In this document: piece by piece, positions 17,954-27,324 of the stretch
How the letters are laid out: each line of letters opens with the position of its first letter
Numbering within the stretch: the stretch's first letter is position 1
Assembly (NCBI GenBank): GCA_039683515.1
Contig: JBDKRG010000010.1
Span: forward strand, 186,001-250,000
DNA from: JAJFUE01 sp039683515
GTDB taxonomy: Bacteria > Sumerlaeota > Sumerlaeia > MVZB01
Reading direction: 5' to 3'
Length of the DNA stretch: 64,000 bases
Notes under the pieces: generated by a model
What the model was told of the DNA's origin: nothing
The model's database searches: none
What the model saw: the letters and a program-made list of their open reading frames with translations, nothing else
Position numbers and translations under genes: made by a program

Positions 17954-19708
17954 TTATTTAGTAGGATTCAAATCCAATACCCGAGAAACGCTTTGGTAAA
18001 GCATGAGAGTGTTATGCGCTCCCCTCCGTTTATTGCGATTTGCCCCTCGGAAGATTAGCACATGAATGCCAGCATTTTTACAGAATGGACAGTCACAAGT
18101 AAGCCACGGACGTTTTCTCAAAGTATGTTCATATGCTTCGCGTAATGATTGAGCTTCGCTGGATCGTGTTAAATTTTCATCATAGTCGATGACAGCGTTC
18201 AACACTTTTTTAACACTCACGCCGCCCCGGTCATATTTACATAGAAGACTCATGACCTCTGATTCTTGCATTTCGAGTTCGGATATATCGAGTTCACCGG
18301 ACTCTAAACGTTTTCGGGTTCTCCCATCACTCGTCATAGGAACCCGTATTGCAGCGTACCATTTTCCATCAGGGGCGAGGTAATTTTGGTTGGAACGGAG
18401 CCATGCTTTACGAAAATATGTGGCGCTATCAAAACTATCAACCTTTAGTTCTCTGAATTTCGTTTGTAATCTCGGCCGAAATACACCAAATAAATGAACC
18501 CAAGGTCTCGGTTTAAGATCGTTGACCACTTTCATGACTGCCATAACAATATCTTCGACCAATGAATCGGGAAGTGGTACGAGACCGCCAATTGCCAAGT
18601 GCCTATAACCCATCTCATGATATAAACGAGCAGTAGATGCATATTCTTCGGCCGTTAGGGCCTGAATTGTGCCCACCGGTATAAAGCTGGCTTGTCGTTG
18701 TTTTGATAAATTGATGAAGGTTTCGGCATTCTCAATGGTAGTATGGACCCGCTCAATCCGTTTATTTCTGGAAAGATTTACCCTACAACCATTCCGCTGA
18801 ATGCTCATCACCGGAATGTGATCAACCGATGCACCATAATCAAAACCGTGCAGATGATAAAGCGCAACCGCCTGATCAACCGATATAGCGGGCTCATCTT
18901 CATTAACATAGCTGAAAGCACCACAATCACCGAAAAGTGATTGGTTTGGTTCTAGTCCAAATTGGGCGCGAAGGTTCTTGGGTGCTAACGAACCAGCCTC
19001 TGTGCCTAATATTCGTCTTAACGGGCCTTTCGATGTGATGTGTTGTGCCAAGCTTACAAGAATCCCGTCACACATCCTCTTCGGTCGCATCAAGATGCAA
19101 CAATGTTTATCTCCACGTTCCTCGCGGGAATTGCCGGAGAACCGACCCTTTTCAAAATCAAAATTTTCATCAAGTAGATCATCCCAATCTGGCAGGAAGT
19201 AGCTGACTTTTCCAGAACCCGCTTCGGTCAAATGATGAAGGTGTCTCGCCCGTGAGTTGATACCTTCTAAAAGTTGTTTTATTCGGCTGTTTTTGATACC
19301 GATTGGGCCATCAAAAACCTCTGTTTTGCATTGAAGACCACTTTCGATTGCCGGGCGAACAGCAGGAAGGTAATCCTTTCCAAGTGATAGGTGAATACTG
19401 CCGTGATCGGTCGCCCATTCATTCAGGGTCTTCTGACAAATCGGAGCCCATTCCGCTGCTCGTATGGGAGTCATGCGTTCATCATAAAGTTCGATCCCTG
19501 TGAATCCCCCGACCAACCCATATTTAGCTGAGAGTACACCGACCGAAAGACTGGCAGGCCATTCGCGGTCATATAGATAGTGCCGTAGTACGCGATAAGC
19601 CGAGCCATCGTATCGCTCGATTGCAGGCAGCAGGCCCGGTGTGTCCCGCTTACATTGAGAACACCCCAGTATTAAAAGCCTTTTATTGCGCTTAGCCATA
19701 CTACTCAA
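17954..19708 (-). CDS. dpdA: DpdA-type DNA guanine transglycosylase with an N-terminal DUF6884/YaaA-like domain
   Basis: 584 residues in two parts. Residues 10-150 (LILGCSQCKR, VGVLSAKYGLV, LYDERM) resemble DUF6884. Residues 200-584 follow the tRNA-guanine transglycosylase fold: GDCGAFSY (about 260) for the DSGGFQ base-binding motif, FDYGASVDHIP (289-299), FIPVGTIQALT and LAIGGL for the QGG/AIGGL motifs, and VDSFDSATYF (423-432) where TGT has the nucleophilic Asp (xDxFD). Zinc ligands are CDCPFC near 536 plus a later His. TGT-fold proteins with these features outside the tRNA family are DpdA, which insert preQ0-type 7-deazaguanines into DNA. The cassette with UvrD and a Cas4-like nuclease supports a DNA role. 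No dpdB or preQ0 genes are in the window. The tRNA alternative cannot be excluded. Confidence 0.82.
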   Translation of the reverse strand: MSSMAKRNKRLLILGCSQCKRDTPGLLPAIERYDGSAYRVLRHYLYDREWPASLSVGVLSAKYGLVGGFTGIELYDERMTPIRAAEWAPICQKTLNEWATDHGSIHLSLGKDYLPAVRPAIESGLQCKTEVFDGPIGIKNSRIKQLLEGINSRARHLHHLTEAGSGKVSYFLPDWDDLLDENFDFEKGRFSGNSREERGDKHCCILMRPKRMCDGILVSLAQHITSKGPLRRILGTEAGSLAPKNLRAQFGLEPNQSLFGDCGAFSYVNEDEPAISVDQAVALYHLHGFDYGASVDHIPVMSIQRNGCRVNLSRNKRIERVHTTIENAETFINLSKQRQASFIPVGTIQALTAEEYASTARLYHEMGYRHLAIGGLVPLPDSLVEDIVMAVMKVVNDLKPRPWVHLFGVFRPRLQTKFRELKVDSFDSATYFRKAWLRSNQNYLAPDGKWYAAIRVPMTSDGRTRKRLESGELDISELEMQESEVMSLLCKYDRGGVSVKKVLNAVIDYDENLTRSSEAQSLREAYEHTLRKRPWLTCDCPFCKNAGIHVLIFRGANRNKRRGAHNTLMLYQSVSRVLDLNPTK

Positions 19709-20185
19709 ATTTCGCTTTCGAGCTGTTCGATGCTTCCGCGAGTAGCAGACAAGATTAATTGCCGTTTTTGCAGCGATGAAGAGTTAGCCCGTTGCGGAGA
19801 CATCGTTTGGATAAGTCCTGCCTTTGAAAACAATGTGATTGCCGGCCTTTCACAAGCCCTAGCTGTTTTCACAGATTTGGTGAAAACGTTCAAGAATAAA
19901 ATTGGTAATTCAAAAACAAATGGGTACGATAAATGTCGCCCGCGGAGCGCTTTCAATAGATGAAAGTGCTGGACCTATTAAATAGGAGGAGAAACTAAAT
20001 CTGACGGGATTTCTTCTTGCAGTTATTTCATTTCTGGTAAGAATTGTGTTCCACGATATGACTGGCGATTGTGGAATGGGCTATACATTTCGATGCGATG
20101 ATGTATCGTGGATCGGTTTGCTATAGGTTTGATTTGCGTGCACTTCGATTGTTGATGGAATCATCGTTTATCAAGGTGGGCTGAC
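19709..20185. other. divergent intergenic region between dpdA and the methyltransferase gene
   Basis: 477 bp, AT-rich, expected to hold both divergent promoters. Small open frames (one minus 19705-19956, one plus 19730-19963) have no ribosome site or recognisable fold. The methyltransferase gene is preceded by aaggtgggctgac. No clear repeat or RNA gene was seen. Confidence 0.5.
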
Positions 20186-23095
20186 ATGGCGAGGCGGAAG
20201 AATGGGGCGGGGAATGGCGGCGGGGTTGCGGCGCAGAGTTACCGGCACCCGGAAGCTACGAACCTGATGCGGCCGGAGGTGGGCACTCAGGCTCAGTTCC
20301 GCAAGAAGAAGCCGCCCAAGACGTATCGGTATGACAGCTCGCTTTCGCCCGCGATGGATTGGGACGGACAAAACCCGGCTCGGGAACTCGGGGAATGGCT
20401 GTTGGCGGTCATTGAGGAAGCGGCTGCGCTTCCCGATCCGCACCAATTCGACCAGCCGCGCACGTTCAAGGACGCCAGGGGGCAGGTGATCGCCTCTGTC
20501 GCCGGCTTGCGCGATGCCGTGGATGAGCTGAAGCGGCTGGGCAAACCGTTCCTGAACTGGGCTGGCAAGGCCGAGCGGCTTTCCTTTGACGTCCCCACGC
20601 TTCCCCTGTTTGTCCATGAGCGGCTATCGACCCAAGCAATCCTGCAAACCTTCAAAAGCCATCAAAGCGTCGTGCAGGAAGACATGCTCGACTTGTTTGG
20701 CGATCCGGGGCACCCGATCCATGAACAGGTCCTCCGGGCTTATGAGCACAAGGATAATTGGGTCAACCGGCTGATCCTGGGCGATTCCCTCGTCGTGATG
20801 AATTCATTGGTCGAGTATGAGGGGCTGGCCGGCCAGGTGCAGATGATCTACATGGACCCGCCATATGGGGTTAAATTCGGTTCAAATTTTCAGCCATTCG
20901 TGCGAAAACGAGATGTCAGCCCTAACGACGACACTGATATGACGCGCGAGCCGGAGACGGTAAAAGCCTATCGGGATACTTGGGAGTTGGGTTTACATTC
21001 ATATTTGACGTATTTACGCGATAGACTCATGTTGGCTCATCAACTTCTTACACCGTCTGGTTCAATCTTCGTCCAAATCTCAGATGATAACGTGCACTGC
21101 CTAAGAGAAGTGATGGATGAAATATTTAAACCCGAAAACTTTATGGTCACACTTGTCGTAACAAAGAAAGGCAATCAGCGCGGAGAAACTATCGATCCGA
21201 TTAATGACTATTTGCTTTGGTATGCCAAAGACAAACGAAAGTGCCGCGCAAACTTCCAACCCTTATTCATTCGCCGGGAGTTAGATGAGAATACGTTGAG
21301 TGATTTTAGCTTCGTTGAAATGCCGGATGGCACAATCACCACGATCTCAGATTTGAGTAAGAAATCGGAGGAATTAATCGATTATTCAGCCAATCCAAAA
21401 CGCTTGCTCTCAGACTTCCCGGGCTGTCGCCTTTTCGATTCGAAAGACATGACGGTGGGTGGGGTGCGTAAAAATCAAAGTGTTATTTTCAAGTTTAATG
21501 GTCGTGATTTTGATCCCGGTTTAGACCGGGGTGTTTGTTGGAAACATACTGCGGTAAGCACTAATAATGAACCTTCTGGTATGCAAAGGCTTGCCGATGC
21601 CGGCAGGCTATTTGTTGCGAAAAATGCACTCCGCTTCAAACGTTATTTCGATGACTTTCCATTTATTGAACTCAGCAATTTATGGAATGATGTGGGTGGT
21701 GCAAAAAATCGAATATATGCAGTGCAGACGAATCCTGAGGTTATCAAACGATGTGTATTGATGACCACAAAACCAGGCGATCTGGTTCTTGATCCAACTT
21801 GCGGTAGCGGAACGACTGCTTACGTCGCTGAACAATGGGGACGTAGGTGGATCACAATTGACACAAGCCGTGTGCCCTTGGCTTTGGCTCGTCAGCGTCT
21901 CTTAACAGCCTCTTTCTCGTATTATGAACTCAAGGACGGCTCACGGGGTCCGATCAGTGGATTTAAATATGTGAGAGAACAAAACAGAAAAGGTGAAGAA
22001 TGCGGCGGCATCGTTCCTCATATTACATCGAGCACAATAGCGAATGATGATTTACCGGAAGAGGAAATTCTTGTCGATCGACCTGAAGAGATGAGCGGCA
22101 TTGTTCGTGTTACCGGTCCCTTTTCTATGGAAGCGACGATACCGACCCCGATTGATTGGGAAGGCGACGGGGAAGAGGACAGCGGAGTTGGCGGCGATAG
22201 TCATGCGTCATTCCTCGAACGAATGCTGGAGGTGTTGCGGCAGAGCCCTGTCCTGCACCTTGGCGGAGGAAAGACCGTGTCGCTTCGCAATATCCGTCTG
22301 CCGGCAAAGACACTTTCGCTTTCTGCCGAAGCAATCGTGGACGCCACGGCAGCCGGAACCGTGACCCTGGACGATGCCATTAATGAGGCTGTCGAGAAGT
22401 CTGACAACCTGCTTCCTTTCTCCCAGAAAACAGTAGCCATTGTTTTCGGACCTGAGAACGGGGCGGTGAGTGAGAAACTTGTTTATGAGGCGGCTCGTGA
22501 AGCTCACGCCAAGGGTTATCACCACCTCTACGTGATCGGTTTTGCGATCCAGCCGAATGCCCGCAAGCTGGTCGAGGATAGCGAGGCGGCAGTCGGCGTG
22601 CCGTCCACCTATGTCCAGGCGACACCCGACCTGATGATGGGCGACCTGTTAAAGAATATGCGGTCCAGCCAGATATTCAGCGTGTGCGGGTTGCCGGAAA
22701 TTAAATTGAAGCGACTGAAGGACGGGAAATACCAGGTCGAGGTGGTTGGGCTGGATGTTTTCGATCCAGCAACGATGGAGATTGACCACCGGCAGGGGGA
22801 TGACGTGCCGTGCTGGATGCTGGACCAGAACTATAACGGGCTATGCTTCCATGCCCGTCAGGTCTTTTTCCCCCGCACGGCAGCCTGGGACAGCCTTAAA
22901 CGGTCGTTAAAGGCAGAGTTTGATGACAATGTCTGGGATCATCTGGCCGGGACCGTCAGCTACCCGTTCGAGGCGGGCGAAGAGGGGCAAATTGCCGTCA
23001 AGGTGATCGATGACCGGGGGAACGAATTGTTAGTCGTGAAGAGCCTGAAAGACGCGGAAGTGGAGAAAAACGGAAAGAAGAAGGGGGCACGGTAG
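20186..23095 (+). CDS. type III-like DNA methyltransferase (Mod)
   Basis: 969 residues, beta-class N6-adenine or N4-cytosine methyltransferase: motif IV MDPPYG comes first (about residue 228) and the SAM-binding motif DPTCGSGTTAYVAEQWGRRWITID later (about 536). The interval between them is the expected target-recognition region. Residues 640-969 are a long C-terminal extension that includes FFPRTAAWDSLKRSL. Codon use shifts visibly within the gene: the first 700 bp and last 1 kb are GC-richer than the middle recognition region (about 20880-22080), a pattern expected from recombination of specificity modules. The gene is followed at 1 bp by a nuclease gene and then Res, so it protects host sites in a restriction system. 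Confidence 0.92.
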   Translation: MARRKNGAGNGGGVAAQSYRHPEATNLMRPEVGTQAQFRKKKPPKTYRYDSSLSPAMDWDGQNPARELGEWLLAVIEEAAALPDPHQFDQPRTFKDARGQVIASVAGLRDAVDELKRLGKPFLNWAGKAERLSFDVPTLPLFVHERLSTQAILQTFKSHQSVVQEDMLDLFGDPGHPIHEQVLRAYEHKDNWVNRLILGDSLVVMNSLVEYEGLAGQVQMIYMDPPYGVKFGSNFQPFVRKRDVSPNDDTDMTREPETVKAYRDTWELGLHSYLTYLRDRLMLAHQLLTPSGSIFVQISDDNVHCLREVMDEIFKPENFMVTLVVTKKGNQRGETIDPINDYLLWYAKDKRKCRANFQPLFIRRELDENTLSDFSFVEMPDGTITTISDLSKKSEELIDYSANPKRLLSDFPGCRLFDSKDMTVGGVRKNQSVIFKFNGRDFDPGLDRGVCWKHTAVSTNNEPSGMQRLADAGRLFVAKNALRFKRYFDDFPFIELSNLWNDVGGAKNRIYAVQTNPEVIKRCVLMTTKPGDLVLDPTCGSGTTAYVAEQWGRRWITIDTSRVPLALARQRLLTASFSYYELKDGSRGPISGFKYVREQNRKGEECGGIVPHITSSTIANDDLPEEEILVDRPEEMSGIVRVTGPFSMEATIPTPIDWEGDGEEDSGVGGDSHASFLERMLEVLRQSPVLHLGGGKTVSLRNIRLPAKTLSLSAEAIVDATAAGTVTLDDAINEAVEKSDNLLPFSQKTVAIVFGPENGAVSEKLVYEAAREAHAKGYHHLYVIGFAIQPNARKLVEDSEAAVGVPSTYVQATPDLMMGDLLKNMRSSQIFSVCGLPEIKLKRLKDGKYQVEVVGLDVFDPATMEIDHRQGDDVPCWMLDQNYNGLCFHARQVFFPRTAAWDSLKRSLKAEFDDNVWDHLAGTVSYPFEAGEEGQIAVKVIDDRGNELLVVKSLKDAEVEKNGKKKGAR

Positions 23096-23096
23096 G

Positions 23097-24134
23097 ATGT
23101 TAAAGATCATTCGCGAGAACGGGACACTGGCTAGGCTTGAGCAACGCACACTGACTGAACAGGGTATTACCGAACGCTATGACCTTCAGAAAATGATGCG
23201 TAGCAGCCCGGAGACGTTCTTTGCGGAGATCGGCGAAAAGCTCCTGCTGGTGGGCGAGGAAGCCCGTCCGACGGACTTTGTGGAGGATCGGATCGATTTG
23301 TTGGCGGTGGACGTGCAAGGCGCGGCTGTGGTGATCGAATTGAAGCGGGATAGCAACAAACTGCAACTGCTTCAGGCTCTTTCGTATGCCGCCATGCTGT
23401 CGAAATGGGAAGTAAGCCGGTTTATTGAAGAGCGGGCAAAGCTGACAGGTAGAACACCAGAGGAAGCGGGAGAAGAGCTGGAACAGTTCATGGAGGAACC
23501 GCCCGAGAGTTTGAATTCGATGCAACGCATTATCCTTGTGGCTGAAGGGTATGATTACGAGGTGTTGGCGACCGCGGAGTGGTTGAACAGCCAATACGAG
23601 GTGGACATTCGTTGTTATCGGATTGAGCTATCGGCGGACGGGAATGCGGAATACCTGAATTGCACCTGCATTTATCCCGCCCCCGAGCTGGCCCAACATG
23701 CCATCAGACGAAGCCGTCGCGGGATAGCAACAACCAGCACTCAATGGAGCAACTGGCAGGAAGTTTTAGAGTCGGTAGGCAACCCGGCAGTGGTCAAATA
23801 TTTTGAGACCATGCTCGCGGCAGGGTGTGAGAATCATCTTCCGAAACGACTGCTTCATATACGGATCGGCGGTGTCCGCCGATTCCTTGTAAGGGTCAGT
23901 AGAAATTCAGCCTATGTATGGCAATATGCCCGGTTTGAGGACGACGTGAATTACTGGCGCAATAAGCTTGGCGACGGTATCAATCTGAGCCTCGTGAATC
24001 ATGGAGGGAGTGTTCGGTTCTTTTTGACCAGCCAAGATGAGATTGACGGATTCGACGATGCTCTGAAGAATGACATGCCAATGAAAGATTTTATCGTAAG
24101 CAGCGAATTGGTTGCCGATGAGGTGGATGCATGA
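23097..24134 (+). CDS. stand-alone PD-(D/E)XK (NucS/DUF91-like) nuclease
   Basis: 345 residues. DFVEDRIDLLAVDVQGAAVVIELKRD (about residues 59-84) is a textbook PD-(D/E)XK core of the NucS/DUF91 type: D, then E-x-K. The remainder is mixed alpha/beta with no other motif recognised. It begins 1 bp after the Mod stop, and its stop overlaps the Res start (ATGA), so it is translated as part of the Mod-Res operon. Since Res has its own C-terminal nuclease, this protein may be a second cleavage or accessory subunit. Confidence 0.82.
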   Translation: MLKIIRENGTLARLEQRTLTEQGITERYDLQKMMRSSPETFFAEIGEKLLLVGEEARPTDFVEDRIDLLAVDVQGAAVVIELKRDSNKLQLLQALSYAAMLSKWEVSRFIEERAKLTGRTPEEAGEELEQFMEEPPESLNSMQRIILVAEGYDYEVLATAEWLNSQYEVDIRCYRIELSADGNAEYLNCTCIYPAPELAQHAIRRSRRGIATTSTQWSNWQEVLESVGNPAVVKYFETMLAAGCENHLPKRLLHIRIGGVRRFLVRVSRNSAYVWQYARFEDDVNYWRNKLGDGINLSLVNHGGSVRFFLTSQDEIDGFDDALKNDMPMKDFIVSSELVADEVDA

Positions 24135-27100
24135 GTAATTTCGAGGTCCCCGAACCAATACTCAATTCACCGTTCAACGAGCCGCAAGCGCACTGGCACA
24201 TCGTCGAGGGGGAAGCTCCGGAGAAACGCCAGGGGAGACGGCCGGCGGGGTATTACTACCGCGATCCGCGCATGAACCAGACCGATAATGAGCATGGGGC
24301 GCGGGGACAGTGGGTTGAACTGGCCTTGGTCAACTTGGTTCGGGAACGGGTCGCTGAGTGGCGTAATCAGGGATGGCCGGGAGTGACCCGGACCACGCTT
24401 GAGCTGCTTAACTACTGGCGGCGGGACGGTCGCCAGCATCGGCTATTCTTCGCACAGCTTGAAGCGGCGGAAACGATCATCTTTCTGACCGAAGCGCGAA
24501 ACGATTTTCTCCAAGGGATCGAAATTCCAATTGATGAACCGAGCGGCGATCAACACGAACAGGGGATCAAGGCGTTTCGCCGATATGCCAGTAAGATGGC
24601 CACAGGATCGGGAAAGACGACCGTGATGGGCATGTTGGCGGCTTGGAGCATCCTGAACAAAGTAAATGACCGGAGCGATGGGCGTTTTTCGGATGTCGTG
24701 CTGGTGGTCTGCCCAAACGTGACAATCAGGAGCCGGTTGGGCGAGCTGGACCCCTTGACCGATGACGCAAGCCTCTACCGGACCCGTGACCTGGTTCCCC
24801 AACATCTCATGCCAGACCTCAAGAAAGGCCGTGTGCTGGTCACGAATTGGCATGTATTCGAACCACAGGGCATCCAACACGGCGGAGTGGGGGCTAAGGT
24901 CATCAAAGCGGGTGCCCCTCAACGAAGCCGGGAATGGATTCACATCGGTGCGAAGACACAGACGGCGCGCGGCAAACGATACCTTTCAATCGATGATTAC
25001 CGGCTACAACGCGGCGCTGGAATGTTGAATGTGATCCAAGAGGAACACGACGAACAGGGAAGCATTAAGCGCGTCTTGGTCGAAATCGTTCGGTATGTAG
25101 AGAGCGATACATCAGTGGTTAACCGTGTGTTAGGCCGGGAGGTCGGCGGTAAGCAGAACATTTTGGTCTTCAATGACGAAGCGCATCATGCGTATCGAAT
25201 CCGCCGACCCGAACCAGACGAGGACGAAGATGATGTGCTTGGCGAAGAGGAAGTAGAGGAATTTTTTAAGGAAGCCACAGTATGGATCGAGGGTTTGGAT
25301 CGGATCAATAAGCTGCGCGGGATCAATATCTGTGTCGATCTTTCGGCGACGCCATACTTCCTGGGCCGGGTCGGTCAGGAATCAAATAGAACGTTCCCTT
25401 GGGTCGTGAGTGATTTCGGGCTGACTGATTCTATTGAATCCGGGTTGGTCAAGATCCCGCAACTGGTTGTTCGGGATACAACCGGCGCGGAAGTTCCGGG
25501 CTATTTCAATATATGGCGTTGGATTTTGGGCAAGTTGACGCCGAAGGAAAAGGGCGGGCGTAGGGGAAGCCCTAAACCGGAGGCGATTCTTAAATGGGCA
25601 AACACGCCGATAGCGATGCTGGCGGGGCTTTGGCAAGACTTACTTAAAGAATGGGAGACGCACAGCCAGGACCCTCGCCCCCCGGTTTTTATTCTGGTCT
25701 GCAAGAATACGCAAATCGCTAAGGTGATTTATGAGTGGTTGGGCGAGGACAACCCCCCGATGGGTGTGCCGAGAGTCAGCATCGATGGATTTCGCAATTC
25801 TGATGGCCGAATCAACACGATTCGGGTCGATTCCAAGGTGATCCATGAAACCGATACTGAAGGTGCCAAGGATGACGAGCACAGATGGATGCGGTTCACG
25901 CTAGACACCGTTGGCAGAATGGATTGGCCACATGATCGTCAGGGTAGGCCGGTTTACCCCGAGGGATTCGAGGCGCTGGCTGAAAAGCTGAAGCGGCCAC
26001 AATACCCGCCAGGCCGGGACATCCGCTGCATCGTGAGTGTCGGTATGCTGACTGAGGGGTGGGACTGCAACACCGTAACCCATATCATCGGGTTGCGGCC
26101 TTTCATGTCCCAGTTGCTATGCGAGCAAGTCGTTGGGCGGGGTTTGAGGCGAACCAATTACAAGGACTACGATGCGGATGGTAAACTGCCTGAAGAAGTC
26201 GCCAAAGTGTTCGGGGTGCCGTTCGAGGTTATTCCGTTCAAGCAGAACCCAACAGGTCCCGCACCCCCGCCGACAAAACGCAAACACGTTCAGAGTATTC
26301 CTGAGAAGGCGCAATACGAAATTCAGTTTCCTCGTGTTGAGGGTTATCGACAAGCCATTCGAAACCGGGTGACGGTTAAGTGGGATGAGATTGCACCGCT
26401 GTTTTTAGACCCTTTGAACATCCCGCCCGAAGTGCAAGTCAAAGCGGGGATACCAAACAATCAAGGGCGCTACAGCCTGAGCGGACCGGGGAAGTTGGAA
26501 AGCATCGATCTGAATCCGTATAGGGCCGGCAATCGTTTGCAGGAATTAGTATTTGAGATGGCGCGGGATTTGACACGCGACTATCTGAGCCAGCCGAGTT
26601 GTGAGGCGGCTGCGCATGTGCTGTTCCCGCAGTTGGTCAAGATTGTCCGTGAATACCTGAGCAAAAAAGTTGTTCCCGTTCAACCGGCCAATCTTCTTGA
26701 TGTGTTCTTGTCGCCTTATTACGGCTGGGTGGTTGAGCGGCTTGTTGCCGCAATCACTCCCGACACCTCCAAAGGCGAAACGCCGGAGGTTCCTTACTAT
26801 GAAACTCATCGCGGGCCAGGTTCGACTGGCGACGTGGATTTCTGGACCAGCAAGGAAGTGCGAGAGGTTGTTCACTCTCATCTGAATTACATCGTCGCTG
26901 ATACCCGCCAGTGGGAGCAATCGGCCGCATACCAGATTGATACTCACTCATGTGTTGAGGCATTCGTGAAAAATGAGGGGCTTGGTTTCGCAATCCCATA
27001 TCTCCACAATGGGCAGCCGCACGATTACATCCCCGACTTCATTATTCGGCTGAAGGGAAATGAGAAGAACCATTTGATTCTCGAAACGAAGGGCTTCGAT

Positions 27101-27247
27101 CCACTCGCCGACGTAAAAGCTCAAGCGGCTTTGAGGTGGGTAGCGGCGATGAACAATGACGGGCAGTATGGAAAATGGAATTACGTGATGGTGAAACGCC
27201 CGACCGATGTTAAGAAAGTCTTATCAGAATATGAATCAGGACAATGA
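24131..27247 (+). CDS. type III-like restriction helicase-nuclease (Res)
   Basis: 1038 residues, SF2 helicase. Walker A ATGSGKTT near 157, Walker B NDEAHH near 345 (DEAH type), motif III LSATPYF, motif V TEGWDCNTV and motif VI QVVGRGLRR near 666. The C-terminus has a PD-(D/E)XK nuclease, YIPDFIIRL...LILETKG (about 966-988). This is the usual type III Res arrangement of ATP-dependent translocase plus endonuclease. The start overlaps the upstream nuclease stop by 4 nt. A strong convergent terminator follows. Confidence 0.93.
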   Translation: MSNFEVPEPILNSPFNEPQAHWHIVEGEAPEKRQGRRPAGYYYRDPRMNQTDNEHGARGQWVELALVNLVRERVAEWRNQGWPGVTRTTLELLNYWRRDGRQHRLFFAQLEAAETIIFLTEARNDFLQGIEIPIDEPSGDQHEQGIKAFRRYASKMATGSGKTTVMGMLAAWSILNKVNDRSDGRFSDVVLVVCPNVTIRSRLGELDPLTDDASLYRTRDLVPQHLMPDLKKGRVLVTNWHVFEPQGIQHGGVGAKVIKAGAPQRSREWIHIGAKTQTARGKRYLSIDDYRLQRGAGMLNVIQEEHDEQGSIKRVLVEIVRYVESDTSVVNRVLGREVGGKQNILVFNDEAHHAYRIRRPEPDEDEDDVLGEEEVEEFFKEATVWIEGLDRINKLRGINICVDLSATPYFLGRVGQESNRTFPWVVSDFGLTDSIESGLVKIPQLVVRDTTGAEVPGYFNIWRWILGKLTPKEKGGRRGSPKPEAILKWANTPIAMLAGLWQDLLKEWETHSQDPRPPVFILVCKNTQIAKVIYEWLGEDNPPMGVPRVSIDGFRNSDGRINTIRVDSKVIHETDTEGAKDDEHRWMRFTLDTVGRMDWPHDRQGRPVYPEGFEALAEKLKRPQYPPGRDIRCIVSVGMLTEGWDCNTVTHIIGLRPFMSQLLCEQVVGRGLRRTNYKDYDADGKLPEEVAKVFGVPFEVIPFKQNPTGPAPPPTKRKHVQSIPEKAQYEIQFPRVEGYRQAIRNRVTVKWDEIAPLFLDPLNIPPEVQVKAGIPNNQGRYSLSGPGKLESIDLNPYRAGNRLQELVFEMARDLTRDYLSQPSCEAAAHVLFPQLVKIVREYLSKKVVPVQPANLLDVFLSPYYGWVVERLVAAITPDTSKGETPEVPYYETHRGPGSTGDVDFWTSKEVREVVHSHLNYIVADTRQWEQSAAYQIDTHSCVEAFVKNEGLGFAIPYLHNGQPHDYIPDFIIRLKGNEKNHLILETKGFDPLADVKAQAALRWVAAMNNDGQYGKWNYVMVKRPTDVKKVLSEYESGQ

Positions 27248-27324
27248 TTGAATAACTATGATTGATGAATATTCCGGATTCCGGCCCTTATTAATGAGGG
27301 GCCGGAATCCGGAATAATTCAATC
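27246..27324. terminator. bidirectional terminator hairpin between res and repA-like genes
   Basis: Perfect 18 bp arms TATTCCGGATTCCGGCCC (27270-27287) and their complement (27299-27316) with an 11 nt loop. An outer GATTGAAT/ATTCAATC pair (27246-27253/27317-27324) reaches into the stop codons of both convergent genes. Confidence 0.85.

Noticed and set aside
19730..19963. 77-codon plus-strand frame between dpdA and mod
   Set aside because: Overlaps the dpdA promoter region; no ribosome site or homology signal.
20186..27247. BREX or DISARM system
   Set aside because: No PglZ, BrxC or DrmA/B-type genes; Mod-nuclease-Res best fits type III restriction.
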